Shown: positions 9,145 to 18,764, counted from the first letter of the stretch. The stretch is DNA of 64,000 nt from Flavobacteriales bacterium 34_180_T64 (GCA_002162765.1 MAAR01000002.1:56169-120168), one strand, 5' to 3'. The notes: a model not told the origin generated them from the sequence alone. Numbers and translations are program-made.

Positions 9145-10860
9145 TTATTTTTTTATAATTTTCATCACCCTTGACGTATTTTCCAGTTCAATATTGACAA
9201 TATAAATTCCAGTTGTTAAGTGATTTAAATCAACACTGCTATTTAAACTTTTAGGAGAAATTCTCAATACTTCCTCCCCTAAAATATTACTAACTACGAT
9301 CTTTTCAATAATTGATTCTGTTTTTACAGTTAATGTGCTAAGAACGGGATTAGGAAAAACCGAGATCTTTTCATCTTTATTATAGTCAACAATTTCCAAA
9401 GTTGCAGAACCTTCCTCAACATTTAAAGTTTGATTTGACGAGACATTATAAAATGTGTCTTCAATACCGCTCAACCACTTCACCTTTACATAATCTACAG
9501 TAGAATTGGAACCAAGACCAAAGAATTCAGTGCCAGAATTCTGAGCCAAATACCCTTCCCCACAATGTGTATATCGATATTGTTTGTCTCCATTAATTGA
9601 AATTTCAATCACAGATCCTATACCATCTGAATTACTTTGTACACCATTGAGATTAACTTTCAACCAGTTGTTCGTATTTGATGTTATATTTTCCCATAGA
9701 AAAATATTTTCGAAGTTATTATTAGAGACAATCAGGTCTCCAAATCCATCATTATTGATATCTCCTAAGGCATTGGAAAAACTTCTCCTATTATCGTTTG
9801 GAAAGCTCGTGTTATTTAGCGTAAATGTTCCATTATTATTATTAATGTAAAATGCTGCATTTAAGAAATTTGTAATACTTTGATCGAACTCACTACTCAC
9901 ATATAAATCTAAGTCCATATCATTATCGGCATCTAGAAAAGTGGCTCCCCATCCAACACTATTAAAAATTGTGCCTGTAGGGCCGGCTATATCCGTAAAG
10001 GTTTCGTTTCCATTATTTCTAAAAAACACATTACCAAGTACGCCATTTGTAACATATATGTCTTGCCAGCTATCATTATTAAAGTCTCCAACGGTTACAG
10101 ACATGGCATCAATTCCTACATCAGTACCCGAAGACATACTTATGTCCGTGAAAGTACCATCTCCATTATTCTTATATAAAAGATTTTTATAAGTATTCTT
10201 ATCATTTGAGACATAAATATCTTGCCAACCATCATTATTAATATCTAAAAATGCTGAGCAAAATGACATATGGCCTGCAGTCGAGATACCTGCTAAACTA
10301 TTTTCATTAGTAAATGTATTATTGCCATTATTTTTGTATAAAATATTTGGGATGGTTAGACTTCTATTACTTATGAAGACATCTAGATAGCCATCATTAT
10401 TATAGTCGCCCCAAGATGCACCATACGAAAAGGTATTAGCGGTATTCATTCCGGAGCTAGATGTAATATCTTGAAAAACGAGGTTTCCCGTATTCTCAAA
10501 TAATTTATTCCCATCTGTATCACTTGTAACAAATAAATCCTTATCACCATCATTATCAATGTCTACCCAATTGACTTGTTTCGTTTGATGATTTACACTT
10601 GCTATATTTAGAAACTGCTCAACAAAATTTCCATTTATGTTTTTAAAAAATCTAAGGTCATCACCATCCTGGCTATTCAAAGTGATATCGTCCCAACCAT
10701 CCTGATCAAAATCATAGAAGGACACGCCATTTCCTAAAAATGTTGATCCACAAGATTCAGCAATTCCAAAAATTGAAGCCTGATCTTTAAACGTAATTTG
10801 AGAAATCACCACATTATATGAGAGAATGCTCAAGACACCTAGAGCGTATTTTTTAATCAT
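9145..10860 (-). CDS. FG-GAP/VCBS repeat protein with ASPIC/UnbV domain and T9SS tail (copy 1)
   Basis: A 571-residue secreted protein. A signal peptide covers about residues 1-20. At least seven FG-GAP/VCBS blades follow, each with a calcium-binding DxDxDG-like loop (DFDQDGWDD, DIDNDGDKD, DYNNDGYLD, DINNDGWQD, DADNDMDLD, DINNDGFGD), predicting a beta-propeller. Next comes an ASPIC/UnbV (CRTAC1-type) domain at about 395-480 (NWLKVNLNGVQSN, GEGYLAQNS). The sorting domain is at 501-571 (VFPNPVLSTL, ILGEEVL). It is the tandem paralogue of the next gene, and the two share long identical DNA tracts. The function is unknown; propeller plus ASPIC proteins are usually surface or matrix proteins. Confidence 0.9.
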   Translation of the reverse strand: MIKKYALGVLSILSYNVVISQITFKDQASIFGIAESCGSTFLGNGVSFYDFDQDGWDDITLNSQDGDDLRFFKNINGNFVEQFLNIASVNHQTKQVNWVDIDNDGDKDLFVTSDTDGNKLFENTGNLVFQDITSSSGMNTANTFSYGASWGDYNNDGYLDVFISNRSLTIPNILYKNNGNNTFTNENSLAGISTAGHMSFCSAFLDINNDGWQDIYVSNDKNTYKNLLYKNNGDGTFTDISMSSGTDVGIDAMSVTVGDFNNDSWQDIYVTNGVLGNVFFRNNGNETFTDIAGPTGTIFNSVGWGATFLDADNDMDLDLYVSSEFDQSITNFLNAAFYINNNNGTFTLNNTSFPNDNRRSFSNALGDINNDGFGDLIVSNNNFENIFLWENITSNTNNWLKVNLNGVQSNSDGIGSVIEISINGDKQYRYTHCGEGYLAQNSGTEFFGLGSNSTVDYVKVKWLSGIEDTFYNVSSNQTLNVEEGSATLEIVDYNKDEKISVFPNPVLSTLTVKTESIIEKIVVSNILGEEVLRISPKSLNSSVDLNHLTTGIYIVNIELENTSRVMKIIKK

Positions 10861-10928
10861 GATTTAATCTTTTGCTCATAAAGTATTCCTTTTCAAAATA
10901 TCAAGATTACATTTTCGACAGACAACAA

Positions 10929-10958
10929 AAAATCTCGTTAAAAAGATAACGACGATTT
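10929..10958 (-). terminator. Degenerate terminator hairpin after FG-GAP copy 2
   Basis: The stem TCGTTA against TAACGA with weaker flanking pairs, followed by T-rich sequence on the minus strand, lies 20-50 bases past the stop at 10978. It is clearly related in sequence to the intact hairpin at 12766-12791, so the terminator appears to have been duplicated along with the gene. Confidence 0.55.
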
Positions 10959-10977
10959 ACTTATCCTACAACATTTT

Positions 10978-12696
10978 TTAAATCTTGATAATTTTAATCA
11001 CATTCGAAGAATCACTAACATTTACATTTACAAAATAAACTCCAGCTTTTAAGTGGGACACATCGATGCTGGTTTTTTTCAAATCCTTAGGAGATATACT
11101 TAAAACTTCTTGGCCTAGACAATTGAATATTGCAAGGTTATCGATATTTGATTGTGCGCTTAAATTCAATTCTGTATTCACTGGATTAGGGTAAACTGAA
11201 ATTAAATTTTCTTGTTGATAATCATTTAGAGCCAATGTTCCAGTCCCTTCAGTTATTTCTAAAACCTGATTTGCAGAAACATTAAAGTACATATCCACTA
11301 TACCACTTAACCAGGTAACCTTTATATAATCTACAATTGTACGAGACCCCAATCCAAAGATTTCAGTTCCTGAATTTTGCGACAAATACCCTTCTCCGCA
11401 CATGGTATATCTATACTGTTTGCTTCCATTAATTGAAATTTCAATGAACGACCCAATACCATCTGCATTACTTTGTACACCATTTAGTTTAACCTTCAAC
11501 CAATTATTGCTTGTTATGGTTTCATTTTTCCATAAAAATATATTCTCAGAGTTGTTATTAGACACAAGAAGATCTCCGAAGCCGTCATTATTGATATCGC
11601 CTAAAGCATTGGAAAAACTTTGTTTATTATCGCCAGGAAAGCTTGCGTTATTAAGTGTAAATGTGCCATTATTATTATTAATGTAGAATGCTGCATTCAA
11701 GAAATTGGTGTTACTTTGATCGAACTCACTGCTTACATATAAATCTAAGTCCATATCATTATCGGCATCTAGAAAAGTGGCTCCCCATCCAACACTATTA
11801 AAAATTGTACCAGTGGACACCGCTATATCTGTAAAGGTTTCGTCTCCATTATTTCTAAAAAACACATTTCCAAGAACGCCATTTGTAATATAGATGTCTT
11901 GCCAGCTATCATTATTAAAATCTCCAACGGTTACGGACATGGCATCAATTCCGACATCAGTGCCAGAGGATAAGCTAATGTCGGTAAATGTTCCATTCCC
12001 ATTATTCTTATAAAGAAGATTCTTATTATTTACCTTATCATTAGAGATATAAATATCTTGCCAGCCATCATTATTAATATCTAAAAAGGCTGAGCAAAAC
12101 GACATGTATCCGGCACTTGATATGCCTGCAGCGTTATTTTCATTTGTAAATGTATTATTTCCGTTGTTTTTGTATAAAACATTTGAGAAGGTATAACTTC
12201 TATTGCTTATGAAGACATCTAGATAGCCATCATTATTATAGTCGCCCCAAGACGCGCCATACGAATAGGTGTTAGTCGTATTTATTCCAGAACTCGAGGA
12301 AATATCTTGAAAAACTAAATTCCCAGTATTTTCAAATAATCTGTTCCCGTCCGTATCGCTTGTAACAAATAAATCCTTATCGCCATCATTATCAATATCA
12401 ACCCAATTGACTTGCTTGGTTTGATAATTCACATTGGGTATATCTAAAAACTGCTCAACAAAATTTCCGTTAACATTTTTAAAAAACCTAATATCATCTC
12501 CTGTCTGGCTCGTCAATGTTATGTCGTCCCATCCGTCACGATCAAAATCATAAAAAGTTACGCCATTCCCTAAATACGTTGTTCCACAAGTTTCAGCTAC
12601 ACCAAAAATTGATGCCTGCTCATTGAATATGATTTGAGAAATCACCACATTGTAAGTAAAAATACTTAAAATGGCTAAGACGTATTTTTTTAACAT
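10978..12696 (-). CDS. FG-GAP/VCBS repeat protein with ASPIC/UnbV domain and T9SS tail (copy 2)
   Basis: A 572-residue tandem paralogue of the preceding gene with the same plan: signal peptide, about seven calcium-loop propeller blades (DFDRDGWDD through DINNDGFGD), ASPIC/UnbV domain (NWLKVKLNGVQSN) and a T9SS sorting domain at 501-572. The propeller is nearly identical to copy 1, but the sorting domain differs more. It reads VYPNPVNTELNL, SAQSNIDNLAI, CLGQEVL and so is closer to the sorting domains of the two T9SS genes further downstream. The upstream leaders of both copies also match. The pair looks like a recent duplication with partial homogenisation. Confidence 0.9.
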   Translation of the reverse strand: MLKKYVLAILSIFTYNVVISQIIFNEQASIFGVAETCGTTYLGNGVTFYDFDRDGWDDITLTSQTGDDIRFFKNVNGNFVEQFLDIPNVNYQTKQVNWVDIDNDGDKDLFVTSDTDGNRLFENTGNLVFQDISSSSGINTTNTYSYGASWGDYNNDGYLDVFISNRSYTFSNVLYKNNGNNTFTNENNAAGISSAGYMSFCSAFLDINNDGWQDIYISNDKVNNKNLLYKNNGNGTFTDISLSSGTDVGIDAMSVTVGDFNNDSWQDIYITNGVLGNVFFRNNGDETFTDIAVSTGTIFNSVGWGATFLDADNDMDLDLYVSSEFDQSNTNFLNAAFYINNNNGTFTLNNASFPGDNKQSFSNALGDINNDGFGDLLVSNNNSENIFLWKNETITSNNWLKVKLNGVQSNADGIGSFIEISINGSKQYRYTMCGEGYLSQNSGTEIFGLGSRTIVDYIKVTWLSGIVDMYFNVSANQVLEITEGTGTLALNDYQQENLISVYPNPVNTELNLSAQSNIDNLAIFNCLGQEVLSISPKDLKKTSIDVSHLKAGVYFVNVNVSDSSNVIKIIKI

Positions 12697-12761
12697 GATT
12701 TAATTTTCTACTTTAAAGTATTCCTTTTTAAAATTTTATGATTACAAAATCGGTAGAAAAC

Positions 12762-12791
12762 AAAAAACCTCGTTAAAAAGTTAACGAGGTT
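12762..12791 (-). terminator. Intrinsic terminator of fabI
   Basis: A perfect stem, AACCTCGTTAA against TTAACGAGGTT with a 4-base loop, is followed on the minus strand by TTTTTTG. It lies about 120 bases past the fabI stop at 12910 and upstream of the FG-GAP copy 2 gene, separating the two units. Confidence 0.75.
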
Positions 12792-12909
12792 TATTTATCC
12801 TACAACAGGTATTAATTTTAAAGAATTTCATTTGAAGTTTCACTCATATCTACATTAATAATTAAATACACTCTGTGTACAAAAAAAGCAAGTTTATTTT
12901 GATTTCAAC

Positions 12910-13725
12910 TTACTCCTTCATAAAAGTGTCCATAACAGCATCACTTACGCCCATATTACTAAAACCACCATCATGAAATAAGTTTTGAAGTGTTACACGT
13001 TTCGTAAGATCACTAAACATTGAAACCGTATAATTAGCACAATCTAACGCTGTTGCGTTCCCTAAAGGTGACATTTTTTCTGCATAAGCAATAAATCCAT
13101 CAAAACCTTTTACTCCACTCCCTGCAGTTGTAGGCGTTGGTGATTGAGAAATGGTATTCACTCTTACTTTTTTATCTTTCCCGAAGAAATATCCAAAACT
13201 ACGAGCAATACTTTCTAAATAGGCTTTATTGTCTGCCATATCATTATAATCTGGAAAAACACGTTGTGCTGCCATATAAGTTAACGCTACAATACTCCCC
13301 CATTCATTCATAGCATCTGCTTTATATAAGGTCTGCATCACTTTATGAAATGACATCGCCGAAACATCCGTCCCCTTTTGAGTCCAAGCGTAATTTTGAT
13401 CCGTATAGTGCTTCCCTTTTCTTACATTAATTGACATTCCTATAGAATGTAGAACGAAGTCTAATTTCCCCCCTAATATCTCCATGGACTGTTCAATAAG
13501 GTTTTGAAGATCTTCTTCAGAAGTTGCATCAGCAGGAATTATTTGAGACCCTGTTTTTTCAGCCAATTCATTTATTTGCCCCATTCTCATGGCAACAGGT
13601 GCATTGGTCAACACAAAAGTCCCGCCTTCCTCATGAACGCGTTCTGCAGTTTTCCAAGCAATTGAGTTTTCGTCTAAAGCTCCGAATATAATTCCTCTTT
13701 TTCCTTTTAATAAATTATATGACAT
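12910..13725 (-). CDS. fabI: Enoyl-[acyl-carrier-protein] reductase (NADH)
   Basis: A 271-residue short-chain dehydrogenase-type enoyl-ACP reductase, which performs the last reduction of each fatty-acid elongation cycle. GIIFGALDENSIAWKTA is the FabI cofactor loop with the family's SIAW signature. The catalytic Tyr-x6-Lys is Tyr160-Lys167 in PDYNDMADNKAY, with a second conserved Tyr150. The substrate loop around SPTPTTAGSG departs from the Escherichia coli form, which is usual for Bacteroidota FabI. The gene stands alone between a terminator and a TAnnTTTG promoter match, so it is probably monocistronic. Confidence 0.95.
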   Translation of the reverse strand: MSYNLLKGKRGIIFGALDENSIAWKTAERVHEEGGTFVLTNAPVAMRMGQINELAEKTGSQIIPADATSEEDLQNLIEQSMEILGGKLDFVLHSIGMSINVRKGKHYTDQNYAWTQKGTDVSAMSFHKVMQTLYKADAMNEWGSIVALTYMAAQRVFPDYNDMADNKAYLESIARSFGYFFGKDKKVRVNTISQSPTPTTAGSGVKGFDGFIAYAEKMSPLGNATALDCANYTVSMFSDLTKRVTLQNLFHDGGFSNMGVSDAVMDTFMKE

Positions 13726-13767
13726 ATTGATATTAGTTTTTGTGGTTGATTCGTTTAATTGTTAGTA

Positions 13768-13775
13768 CAAAGATA
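13768..13775 (-). promoter_or_regulatory. Bacteroidota-type -7 element for fabI
   Basis: The minus-strand sequence is TATCTTTG, a full match to TAnnTTTG, 43 bases upstream of the fabI ATG and just after the recN stop. No good -33 TTTG is seen at the usual distance. Confidence 0.45.
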
Positions 13776-13778
13776 GTA

Positions 13779-15431
13779 TTAATTCAATAATTGTTTAGCA
13801 TGTTCAACAGCTGAAGTTGAAACATTAGACCCTCCCAACATCTGTGCGATTTCGACAATGCGTTCTTCAGGTTTCAATTTTATGAGTTGTGTTTGTGTTA
13901 GGTTATTTACATCTTCTTTAAACACCTTAAAATGCGTATCGCCTTTTGCAGCAATTTGAGGTAAATGCGTAATCGTAAACACTTGCATTGTCTTACTCAT
14001 TTGTTGCATTATAGCTGCCATTTTATTTGAAATCTCTCCAGACACTCCAGTATCAATTTCATCAAACATTATTGTAGGTAATTGGGTGTATTTGGCAAGG
14101 ATAGATTTTATCGCCAACATTATCCTGGACAATTCACCTCCGGAGGCAGCTTTTTTAAGCGCATTAAATTGTCCGCCTTTATTTGCTGAAAACAAAAATG
14201 CCAAATCGTCTTTCCCATTGGAATAAAAAGTATCCACTTTTTGAAGATCTAAATCAAACTTAGCATTAGGCATCCCAAGCGTCTTTAATAAATCTTCTAG
14301 TTGTTGGGTTAGTTTAGGTATGATTTTCATACGTTTATCATGCAGTATCGTAGCAGAACTATTAAGCTTTTGTTCTGCCTTCTCTATTTCACTTTCTTTT
14401 TGGGAAATACGTTCATCTAAATTTTCGCTAAGCGACACTTTTAAACTGAGGTCATTCTTAATATTAATCAATTCCTCTATAGTTGAAACAACGTGTTTCT
14501 GCAATAAATTATGGATTTGTACTAATTTAGTATTTACAACTTCCAATCTAACAGGATCTGCTTCAAGTTGAACTTGGGCATTTTCAATTTCTGAAAATAC
14601 ATCATTCAGTTCAATTGTAGAACTTTCAATACGATCGTACATTTCTTTATAGCTCGAAGCGTAATTGGTCAGTTTCGCAAACTCGTTTTTAATTTCATTT
14701 AAACTCTTAAGGACTCCAAGTTCATCATTACTAAGAATATGATGAACCGACCTTAATTTTTCTTTAATTTCTTCAATATTATTTAAAGTCTCGTATTCTT
14801 CTTCTAATGATTCTAATTCGCCGTTTACCAGTTGCGCTTCATTTAACTCTTTTAGCAAATATGAATTGTAATCATGTTCTTTAATTGCTTCAGATTTAAG
14901 GTCATTTAATGCTATCAATTCATTTTTTAAACCTCTATAACTTCTACGTAACGACTGATAATTGGATAACTCTATCGAATTTTCTGCTAAAGCATCTATA
15001 ACTTGAAATTGAAAATCATCATTTGTTAATTGTAACGTTTGATGCTGTGAATGAATATCTAAAAGTTGAGCTCCTAAAACTTGCAAACTATTTAAATTCA
15101 CTGGTGTATCATTCACAAAAGCACGCGATTTACCGGAAGGTAAAATTTCTCGTCTTATAATCGTTTGTACTTCATAATCTAAATCTTCAGCTTTAAAAAG
15201 TGGTTTCAAATTATAATTAGCGAGGTCAAAATTCGCCTCGATGATACATTTTTTGGAGGTATCATTTATATGGCTCATATCTGCTCGTTTACCAAGAATC
15301 AGTGACAATCCGCCAAGTAGTATAGATTTTCCTGCTCCAGTTTCACCAGTAATAATAGTTAAACCATTATTGAAATTAACCTGAAGGTTATCAATCAATG
15401 CATAATTTTTAATGGTCAATGAGGTTAGCAT
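13779..15431 (-). CDS. recN: DNA repair protein RecN (SMC-like ATPase)
   Basis: A 550-residue SMC-family protein that acts in double-strand break repair. GETGAGKS at residues 29-36 is the Walker A motif. Long heptad-like helices (about 150-370) form the coiled-coil arms. GGELSRIMLAIKSI is the ABC signature, and IMFDEIDTGVSG the Walker B. ITHLPQIAAKGD is the switch region typical of RecN. The length is normal. It is the last gene of the minus-strand block that starts upstream at bamD, 59 bases after the DUF4835 gene. Confidence 0.96.
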   Translation of the reverse strand: MLTSLTIKNYALIDNLQVNFNNGLTIITGETGAGKSILLGGLSLILGKRADMSHINDTSKKCIIEANFDLANYNLKPLFKAEDLDYEVQTIIRREILPSGKSRAFVNDTPVNLNSLQVLGAQLLDIHSQHQTLQLTNDDFQFQVIDALAENSIELSNYQSLRRSYRGLKNELIALNDLKSEAIKEHDYNSYLLKELNEAQLVNGELESLEEEYETLNNIEEIKEKLRSVHHILSNDELGVLKSLNEIKNEFAKLTNYASSYKEMYDRIESSTIELNDVFSEIENAQVQLEADPVRLEVVNTKLVQIHNLLQKHVVSTIEELINIKNDLSLKVSLSENLDERISQKESEIEKAEQKLNSSATILHDKRMKIIPKLTQQLEDLLKTLGMPNAKFDLDLQKVDTFYSNGKDDLAFLFSANKGGQFNALKKAASGGELSRIMLAIKSILAKYTQLPTIMFDEIDTGVSGEISNKMAAIMQQMSKTMQVFTITHLPQIAAKGDTHFKVFKEDVNNLTQTQLIKLKPEERIVEIAQMLGGSNVSTSAVEHAKQLLN

Positions 15432-15490
15432 ATTTATTAGCTGGCTAATTGATTAAACGATTAGTAAAAAAAAATGAAAACAATCAATAC

Positions 15491-16378
15491 TTAAAAACTA
15501 ATACTACGCCATTTTGCAGCGTGAGTAGGAGCAATTCTAGTCAGTGTTGAGATTATGTCTGTTACATTTACCTTTGGTCCTCCACTAAAAATATCCTGAA
15601 TTTCTTCGGCTTTAGCATCAAAGAAAACGCGCATTAAATACGAATTTGGTCGTCTACGGTTCATCGTTTCAAGATTTTTGATAACAGAAGACAGTTTAGA
15701 CTTACTCTCTTTTGGATTTTCACCCATTTGATCTAAGGCCGTGAAATGATACTCATACATTACACTTCTAAATTCTTTAAAAGTTGGCGACAACACATTA
15801 TCAATTAATCTAAATCGCGTTTGTGTACCATCTTCCAATTTCCAGCCCTTAAAATTCCCTTGCGTAGAATAATTTAATATTGTTTGTGCCTGTCTATAAT
15901 ATGCATCGCCACCATTCAATTTAAATGAATCGGCATCCATTCCTAAAATCATATACACATGAAAAGCTAAGACAGATACTAAATTAGATTCGTACTGATT
16001 TGGGTTAAAGACCAAATTTTGAAATTCTAAATATTGGAACGAAAAATTCTTATCGTTGTAATTATAAATTGGAGTGGCATATGTTGAATTAAATACTGGC
16101 CGTGATGACTGTATTTGGATAGTAGCTTGAAATAAGTCGTTATTATAATCTGTAATATTGATAACCATGCCGCAATTAATGCGTTCTTGTGGCTTAAATG
16201 AATCTTTAGTCCAAGAGGTATTATTAATAAACTCACTCAGTTGGCGTTCCAAAGTTTTAAAAACTTGAACATTTTCATTACCAGTTTGCTGTGCGTTAAC
16301 AACAACGTTACAATTTAACTCTTGTGCAAACGTATGAGTAACAAAAATAAGAGCTATAAAAAGAATAAAATTACGCAT
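15491..16378 (-). CDS. DUF4835 family exported protein
   Basis: A 295-residue protein with a clear signal peptide (MRNFILFIALIFVTHTFAQ) and a mature part beginning ELNCNVVVNAQQT, the start typical of the Bacteroidota-specific DUF4835 family. No catalytic motif is visible. The gene overlaps the end of coaBC by 8 bases and is followed by recN, an arrangement commonly conserved in Flavobacteriaceae. It is probably periplasmic or outer-membrane associated. The function is unknown. Confidence 0.85.
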   Translation of the reverse strand: MRNFILFIALIFVTHTFAQELNCNVVVNAQQTGNENVQVFKTLERQLSEFINNTSWTKDSFKPQERINCGMVINITDYNNDLFQATIQIQSSRPVFNSTYATPIYNYNDKNFSFQYLEFQNLVFNPNQYESNLVSVLAFHVYMILGMDADSFKLNGGDAYYRQAQTILNYSTQGNFKGWKLEDGTQTRFRLIDNVLSPTFKEFRSVMYEYHFTALDQMGENPKESKSKLSSVIKNLETMNRRRPNSYLMRVFFDAKAEEIQDIFSGGPKVNVTDIISTLTRIAPTHAAKWRSISF

Positions 16379-17582
16379 GGAGTTGTTTTAAAATTTGATT
16401 CATTAAATCTTGAGCGACTTCGGTTTTTGATTTTAATTGGTGTTCAATAACCGCATCGGCATCAGTGATAAAAGTAACTTTATTTGTTGAACCACCAAAA
16501 CCAGCGCCCTTATCATTTAACGAATTTAATACAATTAAATTTAAATTCTTAGCATTTAATTTTCCTTTTGCATGTTCCAGTTCGTTATTTGTTTCTAAGG
16601 CAAATCCTACTAAAAACTGATTACTTTTAATTCGCCCTAAGGAGGCTAAGATGTCTTGTGTTTTTTCCAATTCTATAGTAAACGTCGATTCCTTCTTTTT
16701 TATTTTTTGATTCGCAACATATTTTGGTTTATAATCAGCAACGGCTGCTGAAAGAATTGCAATATCAATGTTTTCAAAATAAGCATGAACCTCATCATAC
16801 ATCTGAGATGCACTTGTAACGTTTTCTACATGAATTAAACTATGTTTAATAGTTTGATAGGTAGGACCAGTTATCAGAATAACCTCTGCGCCTAAATTGG
16901 CAGCTGCATTTGCGATTTCAAATCCCATTTTTCCACTTGAATGGTTTCCAATAAAACGAACCGGATCAATAGCTTCGTAGGTAGGACCTGCAGTAATAAG
17001 AATTTTTTTTCCTTTTAAAGGTAATTTATCTAAGATATCATTTTCAATAAAAGCAACAATATCTTCTGGCTCTGCCATCCGTCCTTCTCCTACTAGCCCA
17101 CTGGCCAATTCACCACTTGTTACAGGAATCATTACATTTCCAAAACTTCGCAAAACATCTAATGAACGTCTAGTAGTGGCGTGCTTATACATATCTAAAT
17201 CCATAGCTGGAGCGAAATACACTGGGCATTTAGCAGAAAGATACGTAGCCATTAATAAGTTGTCACAAATACCATTTGCCATTTTAGACAGTGTGTTTGC
17301 AGTAGATGGCGCGATTAAGAATAGATCTGCCCAAAGACCAAGTTCCACATGGTTATTCCATACAGCATTATTGTCATCTTCATTGGTAAATGAAGAATGT
17401 ACTGGGTGTTTTGATAAAGTTGAAAGTGTTAAAGGTGTGATAAAGTCTAAAGAAGCAGGCGTCATAACCACCTTCACGTCGGCGCCTGCTTTAATAAATA
17501 ACCTAACAAGGTTTGCTGTTTTATAAGCAGCAATACCAGCAGTTATGCCTAGAAGTATATTTTTGCCGCTTAATATTGACAT
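16371..17582 (-). CDS. coaBC: Bifunctional phosphopantothenoylcysteine decarboxylase / phosphopantothenate-cysteine ligase
   Basis: A 403-residue fusion that catalyses two consecutive steps from 4'-phosphopantothenate to 4'-phosphopantetheine. The CoaC flavoprotein half (about 1-185) has GKNILLGITAGIAAYK, the catalytic-His region NHVELGLWAD and the substrate-recognition stretch CPVYFAPAMDLDMY. The CoaB half (about 190-400) starts GKKILITAGPTYEAIDPVR, then has FIGNHSSGKMG, AAVADYKP and KKKES for nucleotide and phosphopantothenate binding. The length is typical. It follows rpoZ by 5 bases and overlaps the DUF4835 gene, so it lies within an operon. Confidence 0.96.
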   Translation of the reverse strand: MSILSGKNILLGITAGIAAYKTANLVRLFIKAGADVKVVMTPASLDFITPLTLSTLSKHPVHSSFTNEDDNNAVWNNHVELGLWADLFLIAPSTANTLSKMANGICDNLLMATYLSAKCPVYFAPAMDLDMYKHATTRRSLDVLRSFGNVMIPVTSGELASGLVGEGRMAEPEDIVAFIENDILDKLPLKGKKILITAGPTYEAIDPVRFIGNHSSGKMGFEIANAAANLGAEVILITGPTYQTIKHSLIHVENVTSASQMYDEVHAYFENIDIAILSAAVADYKPKYVANQKIKKKESTFTIELEKTQDILASLGRIKSNQFLVGFALETNNELEHAKGKLNAKNLNLIVLNSLNDKGAGFGGSTNKVTFITDADAVIEHQLKSKTEVAQDLMNQILKQLHA

Positions 17583-17587
17583 GTTTA

Positions 17588-17920
17588 TTAGTCTTCCTTA
17601 ACGTCGTCTTCAGTATTTCTAAAGTAGATTTTGTCATCTAACCATTCCTGAACTGCAAGCGCATGAGGTTTAGGTAATTTTTCGTAAAACTTAGACACTT
17701 CAATTTGTTCTTTGTTTTCAAAAATTTCTTCAAGACTATCATTGAACGTTGCAAATTCTTCTAGCTTATCAACTAGCTCTCTGCGAATGTCTGTGTTAAT
17801 TTGTTCTGCTCTTCTAGATATTACAGAAATAGCTTCATAGATATTACCTGTTGGCTCATCAATTTGATTTCTATTGTAAGTTACCGAACTCACTGGAGCA
17901 TCTGTCTTTTTTAAATCCAT
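17588..17920 (-). CDS. rpoZ: DNA-directed RNA polymerase omega subunit, Bacteroidota type
   Basis: A 110-residue protein resembling the Bacteroidota omega subunit, which helps assemble and stabilise RNA polymerase. TGNIYEAISVISRRAEQIN is the equivalent of the conserved omega helix (family pattern N-x-Y-E-A-x-x-I-x-x-R-A). The extended acidic C-terminus (NTEDDVKED) is usual in this phylum. It sits between bamD (11-base gap) and coaBC (5-base gap), the expected neighbourhood. Confidence 0.9.
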   Translation of the reverse strand: MDLKKTDAPVSSVTYNRNQIDEPTGNIYEAISVISRRAEQINTDIRRELVDKLEEFATFNDSLEEIFENKEQIEVSKFYEKLPKPHALAVQEWLDDKIYFRNTEDDVKED

Positions 17921-17931
17921 CGTTATATAAA

Positions 17932-18747
17932 TTAACTTTTTGTTTTTATTTTTTGTAATTCTAATTGTAATTCTTCATTCATATTATTCGCTTCTTCCAT
18001 ATGATTAGAATCTGCAAACGCCTTTTTCAAGGAGTTAAAATAACTCAAAGCCGTATTTAAACGTACCTCTTTTTTTGTTTCTATACTATTTAAAGCTAGG
18101 TGATGTGCCGAATCGAATCTATAAAACATCGCATCTTCTCTAAAGCTCGTTCCAGGGTATTCTACTAAAAAGTTATCAAATGCCTTTATTGCAGCTTCGT
18201 AATCTGAAGCATCATAATATGCAATTTTATTATATTGCTTGGCAATCTCAAAAGCTTTCTTTTCTAATTTATAATCTAGCTCCTTAACCATTTTATTGGC
18301 TTCTGGTAAATATTCTGAATCAGAATATTTATTGATAAACAATTGAAGTTTCTCGATGGCTTCAATCGTTTCTTTTTGCTCTTTACTATAAATTGGCGAT
18401 AACATATAGAAACTCTTAGCCGATAAAAAGGCCGCTTCTTCTACTTTTTCACTTTTAGCATACGCATTCGTAAAACGTTCGAACTGATACCCCGACAAAT
18501 AATAATCTTCCATCATGTAATATGACTTAGAATATAAGAACATTAACTTTTCAGCTTGAGGTTTTCCTCTGTAATTTGGAACGATCTGTGCGAACAAGCG
18601 ATTGGCCTTATTGAATTTACCAGCATCATACATTTCTATGCCTTGATTAAACTTCGTTGCGATGTCCTCAGACTTCAATGCTTTTTGATATTCGCTACAA
18701 GAGCTAAACAATAATACCAATAATAGTGTGTAAAAAATGTTTTTCAT
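17932..18747 (-). CDS. bamD: Outer membrane protein assembly factor BamD
   Basis: A 271-residue lipoprotein with a lipobox at LLFSSC (Cys17) and TPR-like helical repeats through the mature part (GIEMYDAGKFNKANRLF, YDASDYEAAIKAFDNFL). BamD is the essential lipoprotein partner of BamA in the complex that inserts beta-barrel proteins into the outer membrane. The motif EYPGTSFREDAMFYRF is typical of the family. It is the first gene of the bamD-rpoZ-coaBC-DUF4835-recN run, with a promoter-like element just upstream. Confidence 0.93.
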   Translation of the reverse strand: MKNIFYTLLLVLLFSSCSEYQKALKSEDIATKFNQGIEMYDAGKFNKANRLFAQIVPNYRGKPQAEKLMFLYSKSYYMMEDYYLSGYQFERFTNAYAKSEKVEEAAFLSAKSFYMLSPIYSKEQKETIEAIEKLQLFINKYSDSEYLPEANKMVKELDYKLEKKAFEIAKQYNKIAYYDASDYEAAIKAFDNFLVEYPGTSFREDAMFYRFDSAHHLALNSIETKKEVRLNTALSYFNSLKKAFADSNHMEEANNMNEELQLELQKIKTKS

Positions 18748-18764
18748 ATGATTTAAACAGGATG

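Noticed and set aside
9584..10192. Plus-strand open frames opposite the FG-GAP genes (also 11402-11686)
   Set aside because: They are antisense shadows created by the repeated Asn/Asp-rich coding pattern of the propeller blades.
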